This document shows, piece by piece, positions 26,601 to 36,848 of a stretch of DNA of 64,000 nt. The translations under genes were made by a program, and so were the position numbers. The notes beneath the pieces were generated by a model. That model did no database searches, was not told the origin of the DNA, and saw only the letters and a program-made list of their open reading frames with translations. The stretch is from Edaphobacter sp. 12200R-103 (lineage in GTDB: Bacteria; Acidobacteriota; Terriglobia; Terriglobales; Acidobacteriaceae): assembly GCF_010093025.1 (NCBI RefSeq), contig NZ_CP048114.1:4340001-4404000 (forward strand). Reading direction: 5' to 3'. Position 1 is the first letter of the stretch. Every line of letters begins with the position of its first letter.

Positions 26601-29600
26601 CAGTCCGCACTCACCGCGTTCTCATGCTCGCGAAACTCTGCGTCAGCTTCGGCCGTATGCAGGTACTTACGACCAATCCGGTCAAAGAAGAGATAGACGA
26701 CGGGCGTCGTATACAGCGTCAGAATCTGCGATACGATCAGACCTCCTACGATCGCGATGCCGAGCGGCCGTCGCAGCTCGCTTCCGGTGCCTGTCCCCAT
26801 CGCTAGCGGGACTCCGCCCAGCAATGCTGCCATCGTGGTCATCATGATCGGACGGAAGCGAAGCAGGCAAGCCTGGTAGATTGCCTCCTCCGGCTCCATA
26901 TTGTGTTCCCGCTCCGCCTCCAGGGCGAAGTCGATCATCATGATGGCGTTCTTCTTCACAATACCGATCAGCAGGATGATGCCGATCAGGGCGATCACGC
27001 TCAGGTTTATATGGAAGAGCAGAAGGGCAAGAATTGCACCCACACCTGCCGAAGGAAGCGTCGACAGAATCGTAATCGGATGGATATAGCTCTCATAGAG
27101 AACACCCAGCACGATGTAGACCACGATCAGCGCAGCCAGGATCAGCAGCGGTTCGTTAGAGAGTGATGCCACGAAGGCGCGGGCAGTACCCTGAAACTCT
27201 GCATTGACGCTTGCCGGCAGATTCAGCTCTGCCTTGGCGCGATTTACCGCTTCGACGGCATCGCCGATGGACTTTCCGGGAGCCAGATTGAAGGAGATCG
27301 TCACAGCAGGAAACTGCCCCTGGTGATTAATCGCCAGCGTTGTCTGTCGCTCTTCGACGTGCGTGATCGCGGTTAGAGGAACCTGGGTGCCATTCGAGCT
27401 CTTGACGTAAATGTTGTTTAGCGCGTTCGGATTCAACTGGTACTTCGGCTCGACCTCCAGGATCACGTGATACTGGTTTAGCTGGGTGAACATCGTCGAG
27501 ACCTGCCGCTGTCCAAAGGCATCGTACAGAGTGTCGTCGATGTTCTGCGGTGTAATCCCCAGTCGTGAGGCCGTGTCGCGGTCGATGACCAGGTGGGCCT
27601 CCAGACCCTCCAGTTGCTGGTCGCTCGCTACATCGGTCAACTCCGGAACCTGCTTCAGCTTCGCCACCATCTGGCGAGTCGCACTTGCCAGCTCCGCTGC
27701 GTTGGCATCCTCGAGAGTGTACTGGTACTGTGTGCGGCTCACGCGGTCTTCCACCGTCAGATCCTGCAACGGCTGAAGATAGGCCTGAATGCCTTCCACC
27801 TGGGCGAGTTTCGGTCCAAGCCGGCGGATCACATCGACGGCGGAATCGGAGCGCTCTTCACGGTCGTGCAGATTAATCTGAATACGGCCGCTGTTCAGGG
27901 TGGAGTTGGTGCCATCGATGCCAATGAAGGACGATACACTCTCCACATCCGGATCCTCAAGGATGACGCGCGCAAGCTGTTGCTGCCGCGTGCTCATCGC
28001 CTCGAAGCTGATCGTCTGCGGTGCTTCCGTGATGGCGAGCAGCACACCTGTATCCTGTACCGGGAAGAAGCCCTTGGGGACGATGATGTACAGATAGATC
28101 GTCAGCAGGAACGTAGCCAGCGTCACCAGCAGGGTCAGTGTCTGATGCCGCAATACCCAGCGGACTCCAACGGCATACTTTTCGATGACGTAATTAAAGA
28201 ACTGTTCGCTCTTGTGATAGAAAGCGCCCTTTTCGTGCTCCGGCTTATGGCGCAGTAACTTGGCGCACATCATCGGAGTCAGCGTCAGGGAGACGACCGC
28301 GGAAACCAGGATCGTGACCGACAGCGTAACCGCAAACTCGCGGAAGAGCCGGCCGACAATATCTCCCATGAACAGCAGCGGAATCAGTACGGCGATCAGG
28401 GAGATGGTCAGAGAGAGAATCGTAAACCCGATCTGCTCCGATCCTTTGAGCGCTGCCTCCAGCGGCGAGTCGCCCATCTCCAGATAACGATCGATGTTCT
28501 CGATCATCACGATGGCGTCGTCAACCACAAAGCCGGTGGAGATTGTCAACGCCATCAGACTCAGGTTATTGAGGCTGTAGCCCAGCAGATACATCACGCC
28601 AAAGGTGCCGATGATCGAAAGCGGTACGGCGACCGAAGGGATGATGGTGGCCGATAGCGACCGCAGAAAGAGAAAGATCACCATCACAACCAGCGCAATG
28701 GTTAGCATCAGTTCGAACTGAACGTCTTTGACGGAAGCCCGAATGGTATTGGTTCGGTCGGTCAGAATCTCGAGCGATACGCTCGCCGGCAGAGTCGTGC
28801 GCAGCTGCGGCAACAGCTTCTGAACCTCATCGACCACGCCGATGATATTGGCTCCCGGCTGGCGTTGAATGTTGACGATCACGGCAGGCTTCAGTTGAGC
28901 GTCGCGTGCAGGGATCTCCTTGCCATTGGCGTCCTTGTGGGCGGGCCGTGCGGCAGTCCCCATCCAGGCTGCCTGGTAAAGGTTTTCGGCGCTGTCAACT
29001 GCGTTGGCGACGTCTTTAAGCCGAACCGGTGAGCCATTACGGTACGCAATGATGACATTCGCGTAATCTGCGCTCGACAACAACTGGTCGTTTGCGCCAA
29101 TGGTGTACGACTGGTGGGTTCCGTTCAGGTTTCCCTTGGCCTGATCGACGTTCGCCGTCGCAACAGCCGACCGCAGATCTTCCAGGCTCATACCATAGTT
29201 CGCCAAAGCCATAGGATTGGCCTGAATGCGAACCGCTGGCTTCTGGCCTCCGTTGATCGACACGAGACCGACGCCGGTAAGCTGCGAGATCTTTTGCGCC
29301 AGGACCGTATCGGCCAGGTCTTCGACCTTCACCAGCGGCAGCGTATCGCTTGAGAGCGCCAGTGTAAGGATCGGAGCGTCCGCCGGGTTTACCTTGCTGT
29401 AAACAGGAGGATTCGGAAGGTCCTTGGGGAGATAGCTGTAGGCCGCATTGATCGCTGCCTGAACGTCCTGCTGGGCAATGTCGATCGACTCCGAGAGGTC
29501 GAACTGCAGTGTAATGACGCTGCCACCCCCGGAACTGGTCGAGGTCATCTGGGTAAGGCCCGGAATCTGGCCAAACTGACGCTCCAGTGGAGCCGTCACT

Positions 29601-29785
29601 GAGGATGCCATCACCTCAGGGCTTGCGCCCGGATAGAAGGTCATCACCTGGATGGTGGGATAGTCGACTTGCGGCAGCGCGGAGACCGGAAGCTGAAGGT
29701 ATGCAACCCAGCCGGCAAGCAAAATGGCCACCATCAGAAGCGAGGTGGCCACCGGCCGCAGGATAAATGGCCGTGAAGGGCTCAT
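26600..29785 (-). CDS. RND efflux permease (MdtB/AcrB-type)
   Basis: The protein has 1061 residues. It starts [20 protein letters not shown] and keeps the helix-4 pair in [20 protein letters not shown] and the helix-10 Lys in [18 protein letters not shown]. The loop [20 protein letters not shown] is typical of MdtB/MdtC. It overlaps the adaptor gene before it and the second permease after it by four bases each, so the three proteins are translated together. Substrates cannot be predicted beyond amphiphilic compounds. There is no TolC-like gene in the operon, so the outer-membrane channel must be encoded elsewhere. Confidence 0.93.
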   Translation of the reverse strand: MSPSRPFILRPVATSLLMVAILLAGWVAYLQLPVSALPQVDYPTIQVMTFYPGASPEVMASSVTAPLERQFGQIPGLTQMTSTSSGGGSVITLQFDLSESIDIAQQDVQAAINAAYSYLPKDLPNPPVYSKVNPADAPILTLALSSDTLPLVKVEDLADTVLAQKISQLTGVGLVSINGGQKPAVRIQANPMALANYGMSLEDLRSAVATANVDQAKGNLNGTHQSYTIGANDQLLSSADYANVIIAYRNGSPVRLKDVANAVDSAENLYQAAWMGTAARPAHKDANGKEIPARDAQLKPAVIVNIQRQPGANIIGVVDEVQKLLPQLRTTLPASVSLEILTDRTNTIRASVKDVQFELMLTIALVVMVIFLFLRSLSATIIPSVAVPLSIIGTFGVMYLLGYSLNNLSLMALTISTGFVVDDAIVMIENIDRYLEMGDSPLEAALKGSEQIGFTILSLTISLIAVLIPLLFMGDIVGRLFREFAVTLSVTILVSAVVSLTLTPMMCAKLLRHKPEHEKGAFYHKSEQFFNYVIEKYAVGVRWVLRHQTLTLLVTLATFLLTIYLYIIVPKGFFPVQDTGVLLAITEAPQTISFEAMSTRQQQLARVILEDPDVESVSSFIGIDGTNSTLNSGRIQINLHDREERSDSAVDVIRRLGPKLAQVEGIQAYLQPLQDLTVEDRVSRTQYQYTLEDANAAELASATRQMVAKLKQVPELTDVASDQQLEGLEAHLVIDRDTASRLGITPQNIDDTLYDAFGQRQVSTMFTQLNQYHVILEVEPKYQLNPNALNNIYVKSSNGTQVPLTAITHVEERQTTLAINHQGQFPAVTISFNLAPGKSIGDAVEAVNRAKAELNLPASVNAEFQGTARAFVASLSNEPLLILAALIVVYIVLGVLYESYIHPITILSTLPSAGVGAILALLLFHINLSVIALIGIILLIGIVKKNAIMMIDFALEAEREHNMEPEEAIYQACLLRFRPIMMTTMAALLGGVPLAMGTGTGSELRRPLGIAIVGGLIVSQILTLYTTPVVYLFFDRIGRKYLHTAEADAEFREHENAVSAD

Positions 29786-31251
29786 GGCTGCTGGCCTCCT
29801 GTACGGTCCTGCTTGCCTTGCTGTCGATCGCCATTTTGCGAGTCGGAGACCACGCCGGTGTCTTCCCGGTTCGGGTTCACCGCGCGCGGTCCGTTGGGAT
29901 TGGCAGACTGCCGCGGGATCACCCGGCTTCCACTGCGCAGCTTCTCCTGTCCGTCCACAACAATCGTGTCACCGGGCTTGACGCCGCCCGAAAGGATTAC
30001 CTGCGAACCCTCGGTCAGGTCAACCTTGACCGGCTGTGCAACGACATAAAAGTGAGGCTGGTTCTGGTTCGTCGCGGTGCCGGTATTGGCATCACCTTTC
30101 CGGCCTGCACGCTGTTGTGCTGGCGGGTTTGCAGCCTGCAGCTCCGCAGGAGGATCACCCGGCTTCACCATGTACACGTAGTTCCCCTCCGAGCCGCTCA
30201 ACAACGCTGCGCTCGGAATGACGATCGAGTTCGGACGCTGCTGCAAAACTAGGCGAACATTCACAAACTGGTTCGGAAACAGAGCTCCGTCTTTATTGTC
30301 AAAGACCGCCTTTACCTTCACAGTGCCCGTCGTGGTGTCGATCTGGTTGTCGACCGTAAGGACTGATCCGGTAGCCAGATGGGTTGCGCCCGACCGGTCG
30401 TAGGCCTCTACCACCAGCTTTCTCCCCTGTCGCGTCAGGTCCAGCACTTCAGGAAGATGGTCTTCAGGAAGCGTGAAAATCACCGCAATCGGCTCCAGCT
30501 GCGTGACCACCAGAAGGCCGTTCGTGTCTGAGGCGTGAACAATGTTGCCGGGGTCGACCTGGCGCAAACCAACCACCCCATTGATAGGAGAGGTGATCTT
30601 CGTATAGTTCAGATTTACCTTCGCTGCCTGAATCGCTGCCTGATCAGCTTGGATCGCTCCGCCGGACTGGCCGGCGAGAGCTTGCTGGGCCTGCGCGTTT
30701 TCGCGCGAAACCACACCGGCTTCCAGAAGAGCGCTGTAGCGATTTGCCTGGGCCTGGTCATTGACGTGCTGCGCTTGGTCGCGTGCCAGCTGTCCCTGGG
30801 CTTGCGCCAAAGCTGCCTGGTACGGAGCCGGATCGATCTCCGCCAGCAATTCTCCCTGACGTACCCTCTGCCCCTCGCGCACATTGACCCGGTTCAACTG
30901 ACCATCAACCCGCGATTTGACGGTTACGGTGTTATAGGCGGTAACCGTACCCAATGCAGTCAGATAGATCGGCATCGTCTTCTGCTGCACATGCACGGTC
31001 TGGACCGGCATGGGCCGATCTCCCATAGCCGACATCCGCTGGCCCTGGAACGACTGTTCCTGGGTGTTCTTGCGGATCTTCCACACTGCCGCTCCTACAA
31101 TCAGTGCAATTACCAGAAAAATAATCCACTTCCGGGCACCAGACCGCTGCGGCTTCTCCGGCTCGGGGAGGCTGGGAAGCGGTTTGGCTGCCGGGAAGGC
31201 AGGCTTGGTTTCCTGTTCACTGATCGGGGCTGATGACATTGGCGCGCTCAC
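29782..31251 (-). CDS. RND periplasmic adaptor protein (MdtA-type)
   Basis: The protein has 489 residues. A single N-terminal membrane helix ([17 protein letters not shown]) anchors it in the inner membrane. The biotinyl-lipoyl and coiled-coil hairpin follow: [20 protein letters not shown], then an Ala/Gln-rich coiled coil, then [20 protein letters not shown] and the beta-barrel with [19 protein letters not shown]. The C-terminal tail from about 440 is rich in Asn/Gly/Gln and probably disordered. It is the first gene of the operon, divergent from the HAD-UbiA gene. Confidence 0.93.
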   Translation of the reverse strand: MSAPMSSAPISEQETKPAFPAAKPLPSLPEPEKPQRSGARKWIIFLVIALIVGAAVWKIRKNTQEQSFQGQRMSAMGDRPMPVQTVHVQQKTMPIYLTALGTVTAYNTVTVKSRVDGQLNRVNVREGQRVRQGELLAEIDPAPYQAALAQAQGQLARDQAQHVNDQAQANRYSALLEAGVVSRENAQAQQALAGQSGGAIQADQAAIQAAKVNLNYTKITSPINGVVGLRQVDPGNIVHASDTNGLLVVTQLEPIAVIFTLPEDHLPEVLDLTRQGRKLVVEAYDRSGATHLATGSVLTVDNQIDTTTGTVKVKAVFDNKDGALFPNQFVNVRLVLQQRPNSIVIPSAALLSGSEGNYVYMVKPGDPPAELQAANPPAQQRAGRKGDANTGTATNQNQPHFYVVAQPVKVDLTEGSQVILSGGVKPGDTIVVDGQEKLRSGSRVIPRQSANPNGPRAVNPNREDTGVVSDSQNGDRQQGKQDRTGGQQP

Positions 31252-31366
31252 CGTGCTCTCAATATTGCCTGGTCTTTAGAATGTGAAGAAATGTTTGAAA
31301 CAAAGACTCTGCGCACCTTCTGCAGAGCCTCCAGAATAATTAATAATGACGTACAAGGAGAACCGA
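31252..31366. promoter_or_regulatory. divergent promoter region between efflux operon and prenyltransferase genes
   Basis: About 115 bases separate the adaptor start from a small rightward frame at 31367. It is AT-richer than its surroundings and includes a small inverted repeat around CTCTGCGCACCTTCTGCAGAG. No convincing -35/-10 pair can be fixed. Confidence 0.3.
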
Positions 31367-31465
31367 ATGTTTCGTCTCCCTGGCGCATTCAACAGACAAG
31401 TTTCATGGATTTTGCATCTGAAGGCCGGTAATCGCCTCTTCTGGAAGGAAGGAACTGACTTTTGA
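31367..31465 (+). CDS. 32-residue upstream ORF coupled to the HAD-UbiA gene
   Basis: An ATG with a strong ribosome site (AAGGAG, 7 bases upstream) opens a 32-codon frame beginning MFRLPGAFNRQVSWILHL and ending with a TGA that overlaps the TTG start of the next gene by two bases. The peptide is basic and has no known domain. The tight overlap suggests translational coupling or a leader peptide. It could also be the mis-called start of a longer transcript. Confidence 0.4.
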   Translation: MFRLPGAFNRQVSWILHLKAGNRLFWKEGTDF

Positions 31466-32952
31466 CCCAGTCCATCTCTGGCCTTGACCCTGTCGTCATG
31501 CCCGCGCTATGTGTCGATCTGGATGGCACGCTGGTAAAGTCCGATACGCTTGTCGATTCCACACTCGCTCTGGCACGGTATCGTCCGGAACTGCTGTGGA
31601 AGATTCCCGGCTGGCTCGTGCAGGGTAAGGCGGCCTTGAAGCGCCACATCACCTCTTCCGTGTCTCTCGATGTCGAGCACTTGCCTTATAACCGTGAGCT
31701 TCTTCAATATTTAGAGCAGCAGCACGCCCAAGGGCGCCCTATCTATCTCGCTACGGCGGCCGACTCCGTGCTGGCCCACCGTATCGCGGAACATCTTGGC
31801 CTCTTCACCGGCGTTTTGGCCTCGGACGGCAACCTCAATCTGGCGGGACACAATAAGCTGGCGGCCTTCCGTCAGACCTTTGGAGGTAACTTCTGCTATA
31901 TCGGGAATGCTCTTCCCGATCTTCCTCTGCTCGAAAACTGCCACTATCCCATGGTGGCGAACCCTACCCGCGGCCTGCGTGCCGCCCTGCAAAAAGCAAA
32001 GGTAACTCCCTCTCGCTCCTTCACTGAGAAGACCTCGCCCCTGAAGACCTGGTTTAAGGCTCTCCGGATCCATCAGTGGGCGAAGAACATCCTGTTATTT
32101 CTGCCACTTCTGCTTGCCCATGCCCTTAAACCTGCGCTTATTGCGGGCGCGGTATTGGCATTTCTGTCCTTTGGACTCTGTGCTTCGGCAACATATGTCG
32201 TTAATGATCTGCTGGATATCGAGGCGGACCGGCAACACCCGCGCAAACGCCGCCGGCCCTTTGCTTCGGGCGATCTCTCCGCGCTGACGGGAGTCGGGGC
32301 AATCGTCCTTTTCCTGATCGCATCCCTGGCAATTGCGCTTTCCGTTCCTCATGTCATCGCGCGCATCTCGCCGGAACTCGCACTCAGGAGGCCCTACCAC
32401 TTTCTGGTGTGGCTCGGAATCTATGCCGTCACCACCCTGGCCTACTCTCTACGCCTCAAGCGTGCAGTCCTGGTAGATGTCATCGTGCTCTCCGGCCTCT
32501 ACACCATACGGATCCTGGCCGGCTCTGCTGCCACCGGAATCGACGCCTCAGCCTGGCTCGGCAGCTTCAGCATCTTCTTCTTTCTTTCGCTCGCCTTCGT
32601 CAAACGCTTTGCCGAGCTTGAGAATCTGCGGGAGCGCGGAGGTGAGGTGGCCAAGGGCCGCGGCTACCATATCAGCGACATCGAGCAGCTCCGCAGCTTC
32701 GGTTCGGCGTCAGGCTATGTGTCGGTCGCTGTCCTCACCCTCTATATCTCCAACCTGGACGCCGCTCAACTCTACAGCCATACAAGGCGCCTCTGGCTTT
32801 TAATTCCCGTTCTACTGCTTTGGATCAGCCGTCTGTGGTTGCTGGCCTCCCGCGGCGAACTGAACGAAGACCCGGTCGTCTACGCCATCACTGACAAAAG
32901 GAGCCTCTTCCTGGGAGTGATTGTCCTGTTGATCGTGTTGTCCGCGTTATAG
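31462..32952 (+). CDS. HAD phosphatase-UbiA prenyltransferase fusion
   Basis: The protein has 496 residues from a TTG (ribosome site GGAAGGAA); the ATG at 31498 is an alternative. Residues ~12-190 form a HAD domain: CVDLDGTLVKSDTLVDS (motif I), TAADSVLAHRIAEHLG, and GNALPDLPLLENC (motif III, with N before A instead of D). From about 200 there is a UbiA domain with about eight helices and the Mg-binding motif NDLLDIEADRQHPRKRRRP. Such fusions resemble decaprenyl-phosphate phosphoribosyltransferases, where the HAD part would remove the 5-phosphate; this is an inference. The partner oxidoreductase genes are not nearby. Confidence 0.87.
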   Translation: MTQSISGLDPVVMPALCVDLDGTLVKSDTLVDSTLALARYRPELLWKIPGWLVQGKAALKRHITSSVSLDVEHLPYNRELLQYLEQQHAQGRPIYLATAADSVLAHRIAEHLGLFTGVLASDGNLNLAGHNKLAAFRQTFGGNFCYIGNALPDLPLLENCHYPMVANPTRGLRAALQKAKVTPSRSFTEKTSPLKTWFKALRIHQWAKNILLFLPLLLAHALKPALIAGAVLAFLSFGLCASATYVVNDLLDIEADRQHPRKRRRPFASGDLSALTGVGAIVLFLIASLAIALSVPHVIARISPELALRRPYHFLVWLGIYAVTTLAYSLRLKRAVLVDVIVLSGLYTIRILAGSAATGIDASAWLGSFSIFFFLSLAFVKRFAELENLRERGGEVAKGRGYHISDIEQLRSFGSASGYVSVAVLTLYISNLDAAQLYSHTRRLWLLIPVLLLWISRLWLLASRGELNEDPVVYAITDKRSLFLGVIVLLIVLSAL

Positions 32953-32957
32953 ATTTT

Positions 32958-33059
32958 CAGGGAACAGGGAACAGGGAACAGGGAACAGGGAACAGGGAAC
33001 AGGGAACAGGGAACAGGGAACAGGGAACAGGGAACAGGGAACAGGGAACAGGGAACAGG
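32958..33059. repeat. 7-bp tandem repeat (CAGGGAA), about 14.6 copies
   Basis: The 102 bases are a perfect run of a heptamer, starting five bases after the HAD-UbiA stop. All copies are identical, which points to recent slippage expansion. Confidence 0.95.
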
Positions 33060-33342
33060 CATACTGAGCGAAAGGCGAAGGATCTGCGGTTCCAGCAGCG
33101 CGCGTTCCGGGGAACAGGAATAACGAAATCTGCCGTCATTCTGACCCTGAGCGAGCCGAAGGAGAAGAATCCCTGTATTTTGGGTTGGATTGTCACACCT
33201 CTCCGGTCGTAAATCACCGTGTCCTTCCGATTGGAGAAACCTGCATCCGTTGAATCCGGAAGCGACACGCCGGCATAGACACGAAAACCACCACAGCGCG
33301 CAGGCCCACACCCAGAGAACCATTTATCCTGTTAACTGAGCC
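33060..33342. other. region between minisatellite and pheS with two dispersed repeat copies
   Basis: One copy (33061-33092) ends GAAGGATCTGCGG, and another (33135-33180) ends AGAAGAATCCCTGTATTT. The remaining ~160 bases should hold the pheS promoter, but no clear boxes stand out. No gene is visible. Confidence 0.5.
33061..33180. repeat. dispersed repeat element, copies 2 and 3
   Basis: Two partial copies in tandem represent both endings of the family. They directly follow the heptamer array. Confidence 0.55.
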
Positions 33343-34458
33343 ATGACCGACACCATCCCTCAGCTGAACAGCTACGACGATGCCGCCCTCGAAACCGCCT
33401 TCACCACTCTTGCGGACGAAGTTCACCAACAGGGTGCGGAACTGACCAACGCCGAGGCGCAGGAAAACTTCCGGCTGCACTGGCTGGGCCGCAAGCAGGG
33501 ACGTCTTAAGCTGATCTCCGATGCCTGGCTCAAATCCGCTCCTGTCGAGGCCCGCAAACCCCTGGGAATCCGATTTAACCAGCTCAAGCAGCAGATCGAA
33601 GCGGCTTTGGAAGCTCCTGTAGTGGCAGCCTCCAGCTCGGGAATGCAGGGAATCGACATCTCTCTCCCGGGTGCGGTCCGCAGGCCCGGCATCGCTCACC
33701 CTCTGCTCAGCACCATGCACGAGGTAGTTCGCGTCTTTCATCACCTCGGCTACTCGACCAATCTTGGCCCCCAGGTCGAAAGCGACTTCTACAACTTCGA
33801 GGCGCTCAACTTCCCGCCGAACCATCCCGCTCGCGACACCCAGGACACGCTGCAGATCGCCGGCCAGCAGGTGCGTCCTTCGCGTGACCGTCTGTTGATG
33901 CGCACCCACACCTCCCCCGTGCAGATCCGTACCATGATTGCGCAGGCTCCGCCCATCCGCATCGTCATTCCGGGCAAGGTGCACCGCAACGACGCCGCCG
34001 ACGCCACCCATTCGCCCATCTTTCATCAGATCGAAGGCCTCTGCGTGGATACCAACATCACCTTCTCTGACCTGAAGGGAACGCTTGACCACGCCATGAA
34101 GGCGCTCTTCGGGTCCGCGGTAAAGACGCGCTTCTTCCCCAGCTTCTTTCCCTTCACCGAGCCGTCCGCCGACGTGCAGATCAGCTGCATCTTTTGCGGC
34201 GGTTCCGGTTGTCGCAAATGCAAACACTCCGGCTGGATCGAGCTTCTGGGCTGTGGCATGGTCGATCCCGCGGTCTTTGCTTCCGTCACCGAGGAGCGCC
34301 GCAAGATCGATCCCGCCGACGATGCCTACAACCCGGAGAAGATCTCCGGCTTCGCCTTCGGCATGGGGGTTGAACGTATCGCCATGATGCTCCACGGGGT
34401 CTCCGATATCGGGCAGTTCTACTCGGGCGATATGCGCTTCCTGGAACAGTTCGCCTGA
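33343..34458 (+). CDS. pheS: phenylalanine--tRNA ligase alpha subunit
   Basis: The protein has 371 residues. Class II synthetase motifs are visible: DTLQIAGQQV near motif 1/2, MRTHTSPVQIRTM (motif 2), VDTNITFSDLKGTLDHAMKA and GFAFGMGVERIAM (motif 3). A four-cysteine loop (CIFCGGSGCRKCKHSGWIE) is present. It charges tRNA-Phe as an alpha2beta2 enzyme with PheT. PheT is usually the next gene, but here it lies 4.7 kb downstream, beyond five genes. Confidence 0.97.
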   Translation: MTDTIPQLNSYDDAALETAFTTLADEVHQQGAELTNAEAQENFRLHWLGRKQGRLKLISDAWLKSAPVEARKPLGIRFNQLKQQIEAALEAPVVAASSSGMQGIDISLPGAVRRPGIAHPLLSTMHEVVRVFHHLGYSTNLGPQVESDFYNFEALNFPPNHPARDTQDTLQIAGQQVRPSRDRLLMRTHTSPVQIRTMIAQAPPIRIVIPGKVHRNDAADATHSPIFHQIEGLCVDTNITFSDLKGTLDHAMKALFGSAVKTRFFPSFFPFTEPSADVQISCIFCGGSGCRKCKHSGWIELLGCGMVDPAVFASVTEERRKIDPADDAYNPEKISGFAFGMGVERIAMMLHGVSDIGQFYSGDMRFLEQFA

Positions 34459-34470
34459 TGGAGGTGAGAT

Positions 34471-35598
34471 GTGGTGCTGCGAGGCTCTTTGCGGTATCTG
34501 TTCTATGTGCTTCTGCTGATCTCGCCTTTTGCATCCGGTAAAACGGCCCCGGAACCATCCACGGGCATCTTCCAGGTTGACCTCTTCCATCAGGGCGACC
34601 TCGGTGTCCACACTTTCCGCATCCCTGCGCTCGTCCAGAGCAAACACGGTGTCCTGATCGCAGTCGCCGACGCGCGCTTTGAGAGTACGCGCGATCTCCC
34701 AGCAAAGATTGCGCTCGCCATGCGGCGCAGCTTTGACAATGGTGCTCACTGGACACCCATCCGCATCATCCTCCAACCCCAGGCCGGAGGCGTGGGTGAC
34801 GCCTCGCTACTACTCGATCGCGAGACGGGCAGAATCTGGTGCTTTCACGGTTACGGTCCCCCGGGAATAGGCTTCCACACGGCGAAGCCCGGTAGCCCAA
34901 CCGGCCCAGACACTCTGCAGCTGCACGCAATCTATAGCGACGACGATGGGGAGACATGGTCTGTTCCCCGTGATCTCACGCCGCAAGTTAAAGACCCGGC
35001 GTGGCAGGCCTTCTTCGCAACCTCGGGCACGGCCATCGAAACCAGCGCGGGCCGCTTTCTGCTCCCGATCGTTGTACGCGATGCCCAGGGGCAGATTCAC
35101 TCCGCCAACATCTACAGCGACGATCACGGAAAGACCTGGCGCCGCGGAGAGTTCATCGGAACAGGAACAGACGAAAGCCACGCCGTCGAGCTGCCCGGAG
35201 GTGTAATCCTGCAGAACATGAGGACCGGCAGGGGAACTCGCGCCATCGCGCGATCCACAGATGGTGGCCGTACCTTCGGCGCCCTCACTCAGGACAGCAT
35301 GCTCATTGATCCCGGCTGCAACGCCGGAATTACGCGCTATCGCAACCAGAAAACCGATGCTCTGATCTTCACCAACGCGGCGAGCCACAAGCGCGAGAAT
35401 CTCACCGTCAGGGCTAGCTATGATGAGGGCCGCACCTGGCCCTCATCGCGTGTGCTCTATCCCGGCCCCGCAGCCTACTCGACCGTCATAGCCCTTCAGA
35501 ACGGCGAGATCGCTGTTCTTTATGAGCGCGGAGCTGTCGATTCGATCGAGAAGATCACCTTCGCGCGCTTTCCCTTTGGCTGGATCGCCACGCGATAA
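34471..35598 (+). CDS. exo-alpha-sialidase (neuraminidase family)
   Basis: The protein has 375 residues. It starts at a GTG at 34471 (GGAGGTGAG upstream). A signal peptide covers about 1-25 (LFYVLLLISPFASG). The family's RIP motif is in HTFRIPALVQS, and five Asp-box repeats are visible: SFDNGAHW, SDDDGETW, SDDHGKTW, STDGGRTF and SYDEGRTW. Such enzymes remove terminal sialic acids or related sugars outside the cytoplasm. It starts 12 bases after pheS and so probably shares its transcript, an unusual partner. Confidence 0.9.
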   Translation: MVLRGSLRYLFYVLLLISPFASGKTAPEPSTGIFQVDLFHQGDLGVHTFRIPALVQSKHGVLIAVADARFESTRDLPAKIALAMRRSFDNGAHWTPIRIILQPQAGGVGDASLLLDRETGRIWCFHGYGPPGIGFHTAKPGSPTGPDTLQLHAIYSDDDGETWSVPRDLTPQVKDPAWQAFFATSGTAIETSAGRFLLPIVVRDAQGQIHSANIYSDDHGKTWRRGEFIGTGTDESHAVELPGGVILQNMRTGRGTRAIARSTDGGRTFGALTQDSMLIDPGCNAGITRYRNQKTDALIFTNAASHKRENLTVRASYDEGRTWPSSRVLYPGPAAYSTVIALQNGEIAVLYERGAVDSIEKITFARFPFGWIATR

Positions 35599-35603
35599 CG
35601 TGG

Positions 35604-35960
35604 TTACGCGTTGACATTCCGGTCCGATCTCTTGAGGAAGCCGAACAACAGCTGAATGACCGCCAGCGCGAGCGCTCCCAGAAAGGCGGCACTGAAGCTC
35701 GTGACCGCAAAACCGGGCACAAACTTGCTCGAGAACCACAGGATGATCGCGTTGATCACCAGGAAGAACAGCCCGAGCGTCAATATGCCCAGCGGTAATG
35801 TGATGAGCTTCAGAAGCAGGCCCAGAGTGGCATTAAAGAAGCCAATGATGACCACCGCAAACAAGGCTGAGAGAAATCCACTCACGTGAAATCCTTCAAC
35901 CATGTGAGATACCAGGAGAAGTGCAACTGCGTTTAGAATCCAGTGCAATAACCAGCGCAT
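35604..35960 (-). CDS. PF04020 (phage holin 4_2/YvlD-like) membrane protein
   Basis: The protein has 118 residues from the ATG at 35960 with ribosome site AAAGGAAA. Four helices fill it: LLHWILNAVALLLVSHM, LFAVVIIGFFNATLGLLL, ILTLGLFFLVINAIILWF and LGALALAVIQLLFGFL. The family is widespread in bacteria and usually not phage-derived. Its function is unknown and may be linked to envelope stress. It converges with the sialidase gene, the two stops being five bases apart. Confidence 0.9.
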   Translation of the reverse strand: MRWLLHWILNAVALLLVSHMVEGFHVSGFLSALFAVVIIGFFNATLGLLLKLITLPLGILTLGLFFLVINAIILWFSSKFVPGFAVTSFSAAFLGALALAVIQLLFGFLKRSDRNVNA

Positions 35961-36087
35961 ACCGCCGTTTCCTTTCAGAAGAGATCGACTGAAGCCCTTC
36001 TTCTGTCCAGAGAATACGTTCCTGCAGCAGCGACCGCTATCGAAATCTGCCACCAGGGCTGGCCTGGCGCCCGGCTAAACTATCTGC

Positions 36088-36657
36088 ATGGGGAAACACT
36101 TCAGCTCCATTGCGCCGGAACATCGCGAGTTCATCGAGCGGCAGCACATCTTTTTCAATGCCTCGGCCGCCAGCGAAGGTCGCGTCAATCTCTCTCCTCG
36201 AGATGTGGCATCGCTCCGCGTGCTCGATGCCAACGCCGTCGTCTATCTCGATCTCACCGGCAGCGGAAACGAAACCGCTGCGCATCTCATCGCCGATGGC
36301 CGCCTCACCCTGATGTTCTGCGCCTTCGAGGGCTCGCCGCTGGTTCTTCGCCTCTACGGACACGGCCGGGTTATCCCTCGCCATAGTGATGAATACAATG
36401 CTTTGCTCGCTGACTGCTACCAGAATAACGAGCCGCCTGGAGCCCGCCAGATCATCCATCTCGCCGTGGACTCAGTCCAGACCTCATGCGGGATGAACGT
36501 GCCGTTCTACGAATATGTTGGCGAACGCGATCAGCTCCTCCGCTGGGCTGCCGTCAAAGGCGAAGCTGCTCTCGAAGAGTACCGCATGCAAAAGAACACC
36601 CGCAGCATCGACGGCCTCCCCACCGGCCTCGAGCAGCCAGTATCCGTCCCGAAGTAG
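36088..36657 (+). CDS. pyridoxamine 5'-phosphate oxidase-like FMN-binding protein
   Basis: The protein has 189 residues. It starts GKHFSSIAPEHREFIERQHI, then NLSPRDVASLRVLDANAVVY and LMFCAFEGSPLVLRLYGHGR, the split-barrel pattern of the PNPOx group (general stress FMN/F420-binding type). The reaction cannot be inferred and no pyridoxine genes are near. It is divergent from the PF04020 gene. Confidence 0.88.
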   Translation: MGKHFSSIAPEHREFIERQHIFFNASAASEGRVNLSPRDVASLRVLDANAVVYLDLTGSGNETAAHLIADGRLTLMFCAFEGSPLVLRLYGHGRVIPRHSDEYNALLADCYQNNEPPGARQIIHLAVDSVQTSCGMNVPFYEYVGERDQLLRWAAVKGEAALEEYRMQKNTRSIDGLPTGLEQPVSVPK

Positions 36658-36701
36658 AACAGCAAAGACTCTCTCTCGATAAAGAAACTCTCCTCCCCGC
36701 C

Positions 36702-36731
36702 AAAAAAAAGATGCCCATCTTCGGGACATCT
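36702..36731 (-). terminator. Rho-independent terminator for the leftward NTF2-like gene
   Basis: On the minus strand GATG-T-CCC pairs with GGGCATC (one bulge) around a 6-base loop, followed by eight Ts. It lies 118 bases past the stop of the gene at 36849-37343. Confidence 0.75.
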
Positions 36732-36848
36732 CATCGTCGCTAAGGTGGGTTCATTCGAGCGCAGCTCGAACCGCCTCGCAAAGGCACGGCTTCCAATGTG
36801 CCGAAAAGCCGGGCAGTAGCGGTTTCAGCCACTGCAACTGCCAACGCA

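Noticed and set aside
32958..33059. CRISPR array
   Set aside because: The unit is 7 bp with no unique spacers and no cas genes nearby; it is a simple tandem repeat.
32957..33268. Open frame coding a Pro-Val-Pro-Cys-Ser-Leu-Phe repeat peptide
   Set aside because: It is only the 7-bp minisatellite read in frames; no start context.
33214..34776. 520-residue open frame antisense to pheS and the sialidase gene
   Set aside because: It lies wholly opposite well-supported genes, has no domain or ribosome site, and arises from GC-rich codon usage.
35604..35960. Prophage remnant, suggested by the holin-like name
   Set aside because: PF04020 proteins are common chromosomal membrane proteins; no lysin or other phage gene is near.
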